Counted from the stretch's first letter, positions 9,887 to 18,907 are shown. The stretch is 64,000 nt of DNA from an uncultured Ramlibacter sp. (GCF_936925435.1 NZ_CAKZHQ010000004.1:186001-250000), one strand, 5' to 3'. Program-made: numbers and translations. The notes: generated by a model not told the origin, from the sequence alone.

Positions 9887-11038
9887 ATGGCTACGAAACG
9901 AGACTTTTACGACGTCCTGGGCGTCCCCAAGAACGCCTCCGATGAGGAGATCAAGAAGGCTTATCGCAAGATGGCGATGAAGCACCACCCTGACCGGAAC
10001 CAGGGTGACGCGGACAAGGGCGCGGAGGCCAAGTTCAAGGAGGCCAAGGAGGCCTACGAAATGCTGTCGGACGCCGCCAAGCGCGCGGCCTACGACCAGT
10101 ACGGCCACGCCGGTGTGGACCCGAACATGCGCGGCGGCGCCGGGGGACCGGGCGCGGAGGGCTTCGGCGGTTTCGCGGAGGCCTTCGGCGACATCTTCGG
10201 CGATGTTTTCGGCGGGCGCGGCGGACGCGGCCAGGGGGGCGGGCGCCAGGTCTTTCGCGGCAGCGACCTGTCCTACGCCATGGAAGTCACCCTCGAGGAG
10301 GCGGCCGCCGGCAAGGAGGCACAGATCCGCATCCCCAGCTGGGACGGATGCGAGACCTGCCACGGCAGCGGCGCCAAGCCCGGCACCCAGGCCAAGACCT
10401 GCACCGGTTGCAATGGCGCCGGCGTGGTGCAGATGCGCCAGGGCTTCTTCAGCGTGCAGCAGACCTGCCCGACCTGCCGCGGCACCGGCAAGATCATTCC
10501 CGAGCCCTGCACCGTCTGCCAAGGCCAGGGCAAGGTCAAGAAGCAAAAAACGCTGGAAGTGAAGATCCCGGTGGGCATCGACGACGGCATGCGCATCCGC
10601 AGCGCCGGCAACGGCGAGCCGGGCACCAACGGCGGACCGCCGGGCGACCTCTACATCGAGATCCGCCTGAAAAAGCACGACATCTTCGAACGCGACGGCG
10701 ACGACCTGCACTGCGTGGTGCCCATCAGCTTCACCCGCGCGGCCCTGGGCGGCGAGATCGAGGTGCCCACCCTGGCAGGCAAGGCGGCGATCGACATCCC
10801 CGAAGGCACCCAGGCGGGCAAGCAGTTCCGGCTGCGCGGCAAGGGCGTCAAGGGCGTGCGCTCGAGCTACCCCGGCGACCTGTATTGCCACGTCAGTGTG
10901 GAAACCCCGGTCAAGCTGTCGGAGCACCAGCGCAAGCTGTTGCGGGAACTGGACGATTCGCTGCGCAAGGGCGGCGCCAAGCACTCCCCCGGCGAAAACA
11001 GCTGGTCCGACAAGCTGCGCGGCCTTTTCGGAGGCTGA
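9887..11038 (+). CDS. dnaJ: Co-chaperone DnaJ (Hsp40, type I)
   Basis: This 383-residue protein has all type I modules: a J domain with the HPD motif (KHHPDRN) at residues 1-70, a Gly/Phe-rich linker (about 75-125), and a zinc domain with four CxxCxGxG-type repeats ([32 protein letters not shown]; about 150-215). The C-terminal substrate-binding barrels follow. It stimulates DnaK ATPase and delivers unfolded clients. The intergenic 9780-9886 holds no obvious terminator, so it is likely read through from dnaK. Confidence 0.98.
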   Translation: MATKRDFYDVLGVPKNASDEEIKKAYRKMAMKHHPDRNQGDADKGAEAKFKEAKEAYEMLSDAAKRAAYDQYGHAGVDPNMRGGAGGPGAEGFGGFAEAFGDIFGDVFGGRGGRGQGGGRQVFRGSDLSYAMEVTLEEAAAGKEAQIRIPSWDGCETCHGSGAKPGTQAKTCTGCNGAGVVQMRQGFFSVQQTCPTCRGTGKIIPEPCTVCQGQGKVKKQKTLEVKIPVGIDDGMRIRSAGNGEPGTNGGPPGDLYIEIRLKKHDIFERDGDDLHCVVPISFTRAALGGEIEVPTLAGKAAIDIPEGTQAGKQFRLRGKGVKGVRSSYPGDLYCHVSVETPVKLSEHQRKLLRELDDSLRKGGAKHSPGENSWSDKLRGLFGG

Positions 11039-11140
11039 TCCGGCGTTTTTGGGGCGCTTTGTTCCGCTGCGAACAAAAGCACACACCCAAGCACGGCTTC
11101 TGAGAGATTCTCGTGACCAGCCGAAACACGGGGGTTACAT

Positions 11141-11527
11141 ATGCAGAGTTTCAGACAGATTGAGCTGTGCGGCTATGCCCCAGGCGATCTGGAGCTGGCC
11201 GAAGCCGAGATCTGTCAGATGCGCTCGCCGCTGGCAGACTGGCAGGTCTGGAACGCCACGCTGGCGGATAGCGACGTCCTGCCGGACGTTTCGGTCATCG
11301 ACACCCGCGGCAAAAACTGGTCGGCCGTGTTCCGCCTGGTCAACGAGGCCCACGGCAGCCGCATCGTGCTGCTGGGCAATGATGCTCCCCGCATCGGCCT
11401 GCAGGTGGTGCCCACCGCCAGCCGGCTGGAAGAAGCCATTGACGAAGCCCTGCATGACAGCGGTTTCGGCATCGAACGCGCCCCCGACACGCTGCCAGCC
11501 CCGCTGGCGGAGTGCCGTGCGCTCTAG
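11141..11527 (+). CDS. Uncharacterised receiver-like protein A
   Basis: I do not recognise this 128-residue protein. It starts at ATG 11141 (context CATATG). The pattern of strand-helix repeats (IELCGYAP, VSVIDTRG, RIVLLGND, GLQVVPTA) resembles a flavodoxin/CheY-like fold, as in a response-regulator receiver, but the phospho-acceptor and acidic pocket are not clearly conserved. There are no membrane segments or signal peptide. It stands directly before a second protein of similar size and apparent fold, 7 bases after its stop, so the two are probably made together. It may be a degenerate receiver used for protein contacts; that is inference. Confidence 0.65.
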   Translation: MQSFRQIELCGYAPGDLELAEAEICQMRSPLADWQVWNATLADSDVLPDVSVIDTRGKNWSAVFRLVNEAHGSRIVLLGNDAPRIGLQVVPTASRLEEAIDEALHDSGFGIERAPDTLPAPLAECRAL

Positions 11528-11534
11528 GCCGGCC

Positions 11535-11930
11535 ATGCCAGCGGCCGACTGCAACCTCCTGCTGGTGGAGTTCTCGCAAGCCAGCGCGATGTCATTTTCA
11601 TGGCTGGAAATGAACATGCCCAACCTGCATGCGGAGAAGGCATCGCTCACCCGGGCCATCTCGCAGGCCGACGCGCATGCCTACGAGATGATCTTCATCG
11701 ACATCCCGACCGATGCCACGCAGATCGAGTGGTACCTGATCGGCGACCTGGTGCGCCGGCAACGCTCGCGCGATCCCATGCCGGTGATGGTGCCGGTGGT
11801 GCCTTCAGGCACCGTGCTCAAAAGCATGCGCTCCACGCTCTCCCAGGTGTCCCCGGTCTACCTGACGCATCCGATTGACCTGCAGGATCTGCTGCAGGTG
11901 GTCCAGGCCTTTGCCCATCAGCCGGCCTGA
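11535..11930 (+). CDS. Uncharacterised receiver-like protein B
   Basis: This 131-residue protein starts at ATG 11535; another in-frame ATG at 11589 would shorten it by 18 residues. CNLLLVEFSQASAMSFSWLEM, AYEMIFIDIPTDATQIEWYLIGDL, MPVMVPVVPSGTVLKSM and VYLTHPIDLQDLLQVVQAF follow the alternating beta-alpha order of CheY-like receivers, including an Asp at the place of the phospho-acceptor (FIDIP) and a Pro after it, but the N-terminal Asp pair and the Lys of the KP motif are replaced (VEF, THP). It is thus a probable degenerate receiver. The partner gene lies immediately upstream. Confidence 0.65.
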   Translation: MPAADCNLLLVEFSQASAMSFSWLEMNMPNLHAEKASLTRAISQADAHAYEMIFIDIPTDATQIEWYLIGDLVRRQRSRDPMPVMVPVVPSGTVLKSMRSTLSQVSPVYLTHPIDLQDLLQVVQAFAHQPA

Positions 11931-12095
11931 TGCCCGCACGCCGTGGGAGAAACAGGCCAATGGCATTTTTTTACAACGCGCTTGCCTATAGATACTCTTT
12001 TAAACAAAGTCTGACGTGCGCATACTCGAGTTTGTCGGCGCCTTGCCGGCGAAATAGCACGTAACCGGTTGCGGGCTCACTTCGGCGGAACTACG

Positions 12096-12902
12096 GTGTC
12101 GGACTATGCAGCACAAATCCTGGTCAAGTTGGGCTTGACCGAGCCATCGGCCCGCGGCATTGCACCGAAGTTGGTCATCGCCTCCTACGACGTCGGCCAG
12201 CCGGTGTGGTTGCAAAACCAGATGCTCGGCGCATGGTGCTTCATCATGACCGGCATCGTCGTCGGCACCTCGCCGCGACTGGGCGGCCAGCGCCTGCCCA
12301 TGACGCTGCACGGCCCCCAATCCTGGTTCGGCGAGGTCTGCCTTCTCAATGACGAACCCACCGTGCTGGACTACGTCTGTGCCACCGATGTGCAGCTGAT
12401 CCGCATGCCGGCGGAGACCTTCCGGCAGTTGGTGGCGACCGAGCCGGCACTGGGTGCCCAGGTCCTGCGCATGACAGCCCGGCACGCGCAGTTGCAGATG
12501 GACCTGATCATTTCGCTCAAGATCGACTCACCCACAGTGCGCACTGTGCTGGGACTGGCACAGATCGCCGAGGCACTGTCTGCCTCTTGGGATGGCAAGG
12601 ACGTCCTGGCCGTGCCGATCAAGCAGTCGCTGATCGCCGCGATGTGCGGCGTGTCGCGCACCCTGCTGTCCCACTACCTGCAGGTCCTGCAACTGGCTGG
12701 CTGGGTCCGCGTCCATTACAGCCGGCTGGAAATGGTTGCCCCACGCGCATGGGTTCGCATGGCGTACACCATGCACCGCCACCGCCTGTTCGAGCGGCAG
12801 GTGAGCATCGAGGAAATGGTCAAGGAGCTGGAACTGGCCCAGAGCGAGCAGGCTGCATCCAGCGTGGACGGCCGGCTTGCTGCAGCGGCGCCACACCCCT
12901 AG
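12096..12902 (+). CDS. Crp/Fnr-family transcriptional regulator
   Basis: From GTG 12096 the protein has 268 residues; a TTG at 12069 would add nine less typical ones. Residues about 10-130 form a cyclic-nucleotide-binding-like beta barrel (PVWLQNQMLGAWCFIMTGIVVGTSP, GPQSWFGEVCLLNDEPTVLDYVCATDVQLIRMP). The PRT phosphate-binding signature of cAMP-responsive CRP is not evident and no Fe-S Cys cluster of FNR is seen, so the signal is unknown. The C-terminal HTH lies around PIKQSLIAAMCGVSRTLLSHYLQVLQLAGWV. The spacing to the next gene is short (36 bases). Confidence 0.82.
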   Translation: MSDYAAQILVKLGLTEPSARGIAPKLVIASYDVGQPVWLQNQMLGAWCFIMTGIVVGTSPRLGGQRLPMTLHGPQSWFGEVCLLNDEPTVLDYVCATDVQLIRMPAETFRQLVATEPALGAQVLRMTARHAQLQMDLIISLKIDSPTVRTVLGLAQIAEALSASWDGKDVLAVPIKQSLIAAMCGVSRTLLSHYLQVLQLAGWVRVHYSRLEMVAPRAWVRMAYTMHRHRLFERQVSIEEMVKELELAQSEQAASSVDGRLAAAAPHP

Positions 12903-12938
12903 TTGTCTGCGCGGCCAAAAAAGCGAGAATGCCAGCCG

Positions 12939-13502
12939 ATGACGCTCAAATTGTTCAGATCGACGGGGTACTCGTCCATTCTGGTGCCGGGCGAGACCCG
13001 CGTTGCCATGCACCCGGGCTGGCTGGTGATGGCCATCAGCCTGTGGGTGGGCCTGGCCTGCAACGTAGTTCTGTGGCGTGCGCTGGCGTCGGGTAGCGCC
13101 GCCGCCACCGGCCGGGCGCTGATCCTGGCCCTGCTGCTGGCGGCCATGGTGGGCATCCTGCTGAGCCTGCTGGGCTGGCGCCGCACACTCAAATCCTGCG
13201 CAAGCCTGCTGGTGCTGTTGGCTGCCGTCGCTGCCTGCGCCTGGTGGCTGCAACCGCCGCCGGCTGACGGTGGGCTCTGGGACAGGGGCAGTCCGGTGCT
13301 TCCGGCAGGGGCCAGCCTGGTGCGCTGGCAGCTGCTGGCCCTGCTGGCAGCGCTGGCGCTACCTCCCATGCTCTGGCTGCGCCTGGTGCAGGTGCGGCGC
13401 TTGCCCGGCTCCCAACAGCTCGGCTTCAATGCCAGCGGCGCTGTCATTGGCTGCGTGGTGCTGGCCGCCAGCGGCTACCTGCTGGCACGTATTCTGGCCT
13501 GA
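12939..13502 (+). CDS. Membrane protein resembling the N-terminal domain of EptA-type phosphoethanolamine transferases
   Basis: From ATG 12939 the protein has 187 residues with four or five membrane helices (about 25-50, 60-80, 87-105, 130-150, 165-187). The order FRSTGYSSILVPGETR, then hydrophobic helices, then LPPMLWLRLVQVRRLPGSQQL resembles the membrane domain (DUF1705-like) that precedes the sulfatase-fold catalytic domain in EptA/PmrC lipid A phosphoethanolamine transferases. The catalytic domain is missing: the frame ends at 13502 and the next gene is convergent. It could be a remnant or a stand-alone partner. The resemblance is by eye and needs a profile search. Confidence 0.55.
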   Translation: MTLKLFRSTGYSSILVPGETRVAMHPGWLVMAISLWVGLACNVVLWRALASGSAAATGRALILALLLAAMVGILLSLLGWRRTLKSCASLLVLLAAVAACAWWLQPPPADGGLWDRGSPVLPAGASLVRWQLLALLAALALPPMLWLRLVQVRRLPGSQQLGFNASGAVIGCVVLAASGYLLARILA

Positions 13503-13519
13503 ATGCCTGCGGCCGGCGC

Positions 13520-14605
13520 CTAGAACAGGCTGGCCTGCCCCGGCGGCCCCGGCCGGCGGAAGGCGCCGCCATCGAGCTCCACCCGCACGCGGTTGAATCC
13601 CAGGCGCTGGGCCGTCTTGCGAAAGCGCTGCGCGATCAGGTCGGCCCAGGGGCCACTGCCCTTCATCCGCGTGGCGAAATCGGCGTCGTAGTCCTTGCCG
13701 CCGCGCATGTCGTGGATGCGCGCCATGATGCGCTCGGCGCGCTGCGGATAGTGCAGCGCCAGCCACTGGCGAAACAGGGGGCTGACCTCCCAGGGCAGGC
13801 GCAGCACATGGTAGAAGGCGCTGCGCGCGCCGGCATCCCAGGACGCCTGCATGACCTGCTCCATATCTTCTGTCAAAAAGGGGATTTGGGGCGCCAGGCT
13901 GACCCCGCAGGGAACACCGTGTTCGGCCAGCGTGCGCAGGATGCGCAAGCGGCGTTGTGGCGCCGCGGCCCGCGGCTCGAGCTTGCGCGTGAGCTCGCTG
14001 TCCAGGGTGGTGATGGTGACGTAGACCGCCACGAGCTTTTTCTGCGCCATCGGCGCGAGCAGGTCGAGGTCGCGCTCGACCCCGCTGGACTTGGTCACCA
14101 GCGAAAAGGCATGGCCGGTCTCGTGCATCAACTCGATCACCGAACGGGTCAGGCGCAGCTCCCGCTCGACCGGCTGGTAGCAGTCGGTGGCCGTGCCGAT
14201 GGCCAGAGGGCGCGGCTGGTAGCCCTTGCGTGACAGCTCGGCGCGCAGCAGCGCCGCGATATTGCGCTTGGCGACGATCCTGGTCTCGAAGTCCAGGCCG
14301 GGCGACATGTTCAGGTAACTGTGGGTGGGCCGCGCATAGCAATAGATGCATCCGTGCTCGCAGCCCCGGTAGGGGTTGATGGAGCGCTCGAAATACACGT
14401 CTGGCGAATCGTTGGCCGTGATGATGCTGCGCGCGTCCTCCCAGATCACCTCGGTTCGCGGCGCAGCCTGCTCGCCCTGCTCTTGGTCCAGCGTGGTCCA
14501 GCCGTCGTCGAAGACCTGGCGAGCGTCGCGCTCGAAACGGTGCGCCATGCGGCTGGCTGCACCGCGCCCCTTGATGGCATCGAGCGGCACGCTGACTTCA
14601 GCCAT
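13520..14605 (-). CDS. PA0069-type radical SAM protein (SplB-like)
   Basis: This 361-residue protein has a radical SAM CxxxCxxC cluster at Cys82, Cys86, Cys89 (GCEHGCIYCYA), preceded by FERSINPYRG, a signature of the PA0069/SplB-like subgroup (COG1533, named DNA repair photolyase after spore photoproduct lyase). It binds a 4Fe-4S cluster and SAM; the substrate is unproven in this subgroup. Further features are IGTATDCYQPVERELRLTRSVIE and SLAPQIPFLTE. The ATG at 14605 has GAAGG upstream on the minus strand. A LexA-type box lies just upstream (14626-14641), which would place it in the DNA-damage response. Confidence 0.9.
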   Translation of the reverse strand: MAEVSVPLDAIKGRGAASRMAHRFERDARQVFDDGWTTLDQEQGEQAAPRTEVIWEDARSIITANDSPDVYFERSINPYRGCEHGCIYCYARPTHSYLNMSPGLDFETRIVAKRNIAALLRAELSRKGYQPRPLAIGTATDCYQPVERELRLTRSVIELMHETGHAFSLVTKSSGVERDLDLLAPMAQKKLVAVYVTITTLDSELTRKLEPRAAAPQRRLRILRTLAEHGVPCGVSLAPQIPFLTEDMEQVMQASWDAGARSAFYHVLRLPWEVSPLFRQWLALHYPQRAERIMARIHDMRGGKDYDADFATRMKGSGPWADLIAQRFRKTAQRLGFNRVRVELDGGAFRRPGPPGQASLF

Positions 14606-14625
14606 CGCGCGCCTTCATGCATGAA

Positions 14626-14641
14626 CTGTTCATTTATACAG
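14626..14641 (-). promoter_or_regulatory. LexA-type SOS box upstream of the SplB-like radical SAM gene
   Basis: CTGT (14626-14629), eight mostly A/T bases, then ACAG (14638-14641), with flanking A and TA, match 16 of 20 positions of the E. coli consensus TACTGT-(AT)4-ACAGTA. It ends about 20 bases from the start codon of the radical SAM gene, a usual position for repression. The other nearby gene (14797, plus strand) is about 155 bases away. Confidence 0.72.
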
Positions 14642-14796
14642 TATGCGTCATACAACCACGCCACGCAAGGGGTTGCCAAAACTTGAGGGATTTTTCAGGC
14701 GTCACCATCAGTGATTTGCCTAGCGGCCCGAAGCAATCCCCGTAAGCGCGCGCAGGGACGCAATGGTCTGATGCAAGTCCCAGAAAGGACATAGCG

Positions 14797-16008
14797 ATGG
14801 ACAAGGCCAAGGCAGCCGACGGCAAGGCCCGGATTCTCGTGGTCGATGACACGCCGGACAATCTCTATTTGATGCAAGCCCTGCTCGAGGACGCATACGC
14901 GGTTTCGACCGCGTCCAGCGGCGCGCAGGCGCTGGAGATCGCCCGTTCGGAAAGCCCGCCCGAGCTGATCCTGCTGGACATCATGATGCCGGAGATGGAC
15001 GGCTATGAGGTGCTGCGCCAGCTGGGCCAGGACATCGCCACCGCCTCCATCCCCGTGATCTTCCTGACCGCTCTGAGCAGCATCGAGCAGGAGCAGTACG
15101 GCCTGGACCTGGGCGCGGTCGACTACATCACCAAGCCGATCAGCCCACCGCTGGTGTTGGCGCGGGTGCACAGCCACCTGGAACGCAGCGCCAATGCGCG
15201 GCGCCTGCAAACCCTGTCGGAGCAGCTCGGTCGTTACCTGGCGCCCCAGGTCTACCAGTCGCTCTTCGACGGCTCGCGCGAGGCGCAGATCCAGACCCAG
15301 CGCAAGCAGCTGACGGTGTTCTTCTCGGACATCAAGGACTTCACCGCCGCCACCGCCCGATGGCAGCCGCAGGACATCACCTACCTGCTCAACAGCTACT
15401 TCTCGGAGATGTCCAAGATCGCCCACGAGTACGGCGGGACCCTGGACAAGTTCATCGGCGACGCCGTGGTGATCTTCTTCGGCGACCCGCACAGCCGCGG
15501 CATCAAGGAAGACGCCCTGCAGTGCGTGAAGATGGCGCTGGCCATGCAGCGGCGCATGGGCGAGCTGCAGCAGCAGTGGCGCGAGCTGGGCGCCGACAAA
15601 AGCTTCCAGATCCGCTGCGGCATCAACACCGGCTACTGCGACGTCGGCAACTTCGGCAGCAACCTGCGGATGGACTACACCATCATCGGCCCCGAGGTGA
15701 ACCTGGCGGCACGGCTGGAACAGGCCGCAGCCCCCGGCGGCATCCTCATTTCCAGCGCAACGCATGAACTGGTCGGCGATGAAATCGCCGCCGATCCCCG
15801 CGCGCCCCTGGCTGCCAAGGGCTTTGCCAATCCCATCCACGCGTTCGCCGTGCGCTGCGAGGCCGGCGATGGCGCGGCCCCGGCCCGCAAGGTCTTCCGC
15901 TGGGAGCGGCTGGGCATGCGCGTGCTGATCGACCTGGACCAGATGCCGCAGGCTGAAGCGACAGCCACGGCGAGCGAACCCCGCGAGATGGCCGAGCGCC
16001 TGCACTGA
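14797..16008 (+). CDS. Response regulator with class III adenylate/guanylate cyclase output domain
   Basis: This 403-residue protein has an N-terminal receiver (DD at 17-18, phospho-acceptor Asp61 in LLDIMMPEMDG, Thr91, Lys113) and a C-terminal class III cyclase. The two metal-binding Asp are Asp178 (FFSDIKDF) and Asp222 (IGDAV). Lys218 and Asp293 (MDYTIIG) occupy the purine-selecting positions in the adenylate form, and NLAARL gives the transition-state Asn and Arg. It should therefore make cAMP in a phosphorylation-dependent way. The next gene, a hybrid histidine kinase, starts 4 bases after the stop and is the obvious partner. Confidence 0.93.
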   Translation: MDKAKAADGKARILVVDDTPDNLYLMQALLEDAYAVSTASSGAQALEIARSESPPELILLDIMMPEMDGYEVLRQLGQDIATASIPVIFLTALSSIEQEQYGLDLGAVDYITKPISPPLVLARVHSHLERSANARRLQTLSEQLGRYLAPQVYQSLFDGSREAQIQTQRKQLTVFFSDIKDFTAATARWQPQDITYLLNSYFSEMSKIAHEYGGTLDKFIGDAVVIFFGDPHSRGIKEDALQCVKMALAMQRRMGELQQQWRELGADKSFQIRCGINTGYCDVGNFGSNLRMDYTIIGPEVNLAARLEQAAAPGGILISSATHELVGDEIAADPRAPLAAKGFANPIHAFAVRCEAGDGAAPARKVFRWERLGMRVLIDLDQMPQAEATATASEPREMAERLH

Positions 16009-16012
16009 GTCC

Positions 16013-18865
16013 ATGAACCAGGAGCTGGACCTGGACCTCAGCGCCGCCGGCGACGCAGGCGACGCCGGGCGCAGCTTCGCCGACGGCGACACCTGCGAAA
16101 CCAGCGCGCTGAAGCTGGAGTTGGCGCAGGTGCGCAGCGAGCTGGACGCGCAGAGGCTGGCGCTCGCGCGCACGAGTTCGTCGCTGTCGCTGCTGCGCGC
16201 CACGCTGGACTCCACCAACGACGGGGTTGTCGCGGTCCATTTCGCCAACGGCAGACTGCATTGCAATGCAGCTTTTTCCTGCATGTGGGGGATTCCCGAC
16301 GACATGCTGGGCTGTCTGGAAGAAAACCAGATGCTGGCCCTGCAAGCGGTGCAGGTGAAGAATCCCGACGAGCTGCTCGCCGCCAACAGCGCGCTCGACC
16401 GGGATGCAGAGGACTTCAGCATCGTCGAACTCAAGGATGGCCGCGTCTTCGAGCGCAGCGTGAAGCCACAGCTCGTCGGCGGCCGCAGCGTGGGCCGGGT
16501 CATCAACTACCGCGACGTGACGCAGCGGGTGGACTTCGAGCACAAGCTGATGTTCAACCACATCGTGGTCGAAAGCTCCGGTCCCATGCTCTGGGCCGAC
16601 CGCGACAGCGGGCTGGTGATTTATGCCAACCGAGCTGCCTGCGACCACCTGGGCTACCGCGCCAGTGACATCGCCGGCCGCTCGGTGCTCGACATCGATG
16701 CTGACTACTCGCCCGCCGCCCTCAAGCCCTTCGAGGACGAACTCAAGCGCACCGGCCGGCCAGCCAGCTTCAGCACCCGTTTCATCTGCAAGAACGGCGA
16801 GATCCGCCATGTCGACGGCACGGCCTTCCTGGTCGAGCACGACGACAAGTCGGTCTACATCGTCAGCTACAAGGACACGACCCTGCAGAAAAAGGCGGCG
16901 CAGGAAAAACGCCGCCAGCAGGCCCTGCTCACGGCACTGATCAACTCGATTCCCGACCCGGTGGGGTTCAAGAGCACCGAGGGCCACTACCTGGGCGGCA
17001 ATGGCGCATTTGCCGAGATGACCGGCCGCTCGCCGGCCGACATCATGGGCAAGACCTCCCACGAGATTTTCCCGCCGGCCATCGCCCGCCACCTGTCGGG
17101 CCGCGACGCCAAGGTGGCGCGGTCCAAGCAGGCCCGCCGCTTCGAGGACCCCTACCGCTACCCCGACGGCCGCGAAGCCCTGTTCGAGACCCTGGTCTCG
17201 CCGATGTTCGACGGCGAGGGCCATCTGCTGGGCACGGTGGCGATCGGCCGCAACATCACCGAGCGCAAGCGCAACGAGGAAGACATCCGGCGCGCCAAGG
17301 AGATGGCCGAGGAAGCGACCCGGATGAAGTCGGACTTCCTGGCCAACATGAGCCATGAAATCCGCACGCCGATGAACGCCATCATCGGCATGACGCACCT
17401 GGCGCTCAAGACCGATCTCAACCCGCGCCAGCGCGACTACATCGGCAAGGTGCAATCGTCCAGCCAGCACCTGCTGGGCATCATCAACGACATCCTGGAC
17501 TTCTCCAAGGTCGAGGCCGGCAAGCTGGGCATCGAGCAGGCCGAATTCAGCCTGCAGACGCTGCTGGACAACGTCGCCGGTCTGGTCACCGACAAGTGCG
17601 CCGCCAAGGGCATCGATCTGCTGTTCGATATCGGCGGCGACGTGCCACTGCACCTGGTGGGCGACTCGCTGCGGGTGGGCCAGATCCTCATCAACTACGT
17701 CAACAACGCCGTCAAGTACACCGAAGCAGGCCAGATCGTGGTCGCGGTGCGCACCCGGGAGCGTGACGACGGTCAGGTGCTGCTGCATTTTCGCGTCACT
17801 GACAGCGGCATCGGCCTGACCAGCGAGCAGATGGGCGGCCTCTTCCAGAGCTTCCAGCAGGCCGACTCCTCGACCACCCGCAAGTACGGCGGCACCGGTC
17901 TGGGTCTGGCGATCTCGCGCAAGCTGGCCCAGCTCATGGGCGGTGACGTTGGCGTCGAGAGCCGCTTCGGCGAGGGCAGCAGCTTCTGGTTCACGGTGCG
18001 CGCCGGCATCAGCCGCAATGCCGGCATCAGCCGGCTGCCGGCGCCGCTGGCGACGGAACTGGCGGCGGTGCGCGGCGCGCGCATCCTGCTAGTGGAGGAC
18101 AACGACATCAACCAGCGCGTGGCCATGGAAATCCTGGAAGAAGCGGGCTTCGTGGTCGCCTGCGCCGGCAACGGCAGCGAAGCCCTGGAGATGGTGGCCG
18201 CATCGCGCTACGACCTGGTACTGATGGACATGCAGATGCCGGTGATGGACGGCCTGACAGCCACCATCGCGCTGCGCAAGCTCCACGCGCACGCCAACCT
18301 GCCGGTGGTCGCCATGACCGCCAACGTGATGCAGCGCGACCGCGACCGCTGCCTGAACGCCGGCATGAACGATTTCATCACCAAGCCGATCGACCCCGAC
18401 CAGCTGTGCAAGACGCTGCTCCAGTGGCTCAAGCCGATGACGTCCGCCGCAGCCACGCCGGCGCCGGCGTTACCTGCTGCACCCGCAGTCACGGCAGCCG
18501 GCCTGCAGGCGGTGCCCGGCCTGGACATGGCCACCGGCCTGCGCCGCATGATGGGCAAGATGCCGCTGTACCTGGCGATGCTGCGCCTGTACGTCAACGG
18601 CCAGCGCGGCTGCGCCGCCCAGGTGCGCGCGGCGCTGGACACAGGCGACTGGGCCACGGCCGAGCGCCTGGCCCACACCAATGCGGGCGTGTCCGGCAAC
18701 ATCGGCGCGACGGCGCTGACCAGCCTGGCCACGGCGCTGGAGGCGGCGATCCGGGCGCAGCAGCCACGCGCCAACATCGACGGCCATCTGGAACGCTTCG
18801 GCCAGGCCTTGGCGTCCCTGGTGGACGCGCTGGAAGCCGCCTTGCCCGAGGCCCAGCCGGCCTGA
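16013..18865 (+). CDS. Hybrid sensor histidine kinase with PAS, HisKA, HATPase, receiver and HPt domains
   Basis: This 950-residue kinase has no clear membrane segment. An N-terminal coiled coil (about 30-60) leads to three PAS-like domains (about 60-170, 180-300, 305-425). HisKA follows with phospho-acceptor His448 in ANMSHEIRTPMN, then the HATPase (NYVNNAVKYTEAG, DSGIGL, GGTGLGLAIS), a receiver with Asp739 (LMDMQMPVMDG) and a C-terminal HPt domain with His888 in AHTNAGVSGNIGA. In the HPt the usual Lys-Gly after the His (HxxKG) is changed to NAG. The order predicts a multi-step phosphorelay that may end on the receiver-cyclase encoded just upstream. Confidence 0.94.
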   Translation: MNQELDLDLSAAGDAGDAGRSFADGDTCETSALKLELAQVRSELDAQRLALARTSSSLSLLRATLDSTNDGVVAVHFANGRLHCNAAFSCMWGIPDDMLGCLEENQMLALQAVQVKNPDELLAANSALDRDAEDFSIVELKDGRVFERSVKPQLVGGRSVGRVINYRDVTQRVDFEHKLMFNHIVVESSGPMLWADRDSGLVIYANRAACDHLGYRASDIAGRSVLDIDADYSPAALKPFEDELKRTGRPASFSTRFICKNGEIRHVDGTAFLVEHDDKSVYIVSYKDTTLQKKAAQEKRRQQALLTALINSIPDPVGFKSTEGHYLGGNGAFAEMTGRSPADIMGKTSHEIFPPAIARHLSGRDAKVARSKQARRFEDPYRYPDGREALFETLVSPMFDGEGHLLGTVAIGRNITERKRNEEDIRRAKEMAEEATRMKSDFLANMSHEIRTPMNAIIGMTHLALKTDLNPRQRDYIGKVQSSSQHLLGIINDILDFSKVEAGKLGIEQAEFSLQTLLDNVAGLVTDKCAAKGIDLLFDIGGDVPLHLVGDSLRVGQILINYVNNAVKYTEAGQIVVAVRTRERDDGQVLLHFRVTDSGIGLTSEQMGGLFQSFQQADSSTTRKYGGTGLGLAISRKLAQLMGGDVGVESRFGEGSSFWFTVRAGISRNAGISRLPAPLATELAAVRGARILLVEDNDINQRVAMEILEEAGFVVACAGNGSEALEMVAASRYDLVLMDMQMPVMDGLTATIALRKLHAHANLPVVAMTANVMQRDRDRCLNAGMNDFITKPIDPDQLCKTLLQWLKPMTSAAATPAPALPAAPAVTAAGLQAVPGLDMATGLRRMMGKMPLYLAMLRLYVNGQRGCAAQVRAALDTGDWATAERLAHTNAGVSGNIGATALTSLATALEAAIRAQQPRANIDGHLERFGQALASLVDALEAALPEAQPA

Positions 18866-18887
18866 AAACCCTGTTGCCATTGCTGAG

Positions 18888-18907
18888 TTTTCAGTCATTA
18901 CTGAAAA
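18888..18907. promoter_or_regulatory. Palindromic operator candidate upstream of the GbsR/MarR-type gene
   Basis: TTTTCAGT (18888-18895) and ACTGAAAA (18900-18907) are perfect 8-bp arms around CATT, ending 27 bases before the start codon. A TTGCCA at 18874-18879 with ATTACT 17 bases later (18897-18902) would place the palindrome over a promoter -10. This fits autoregulation of the regulator and control of the cytochrome bd genes behind it. Confidence 0.55.
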
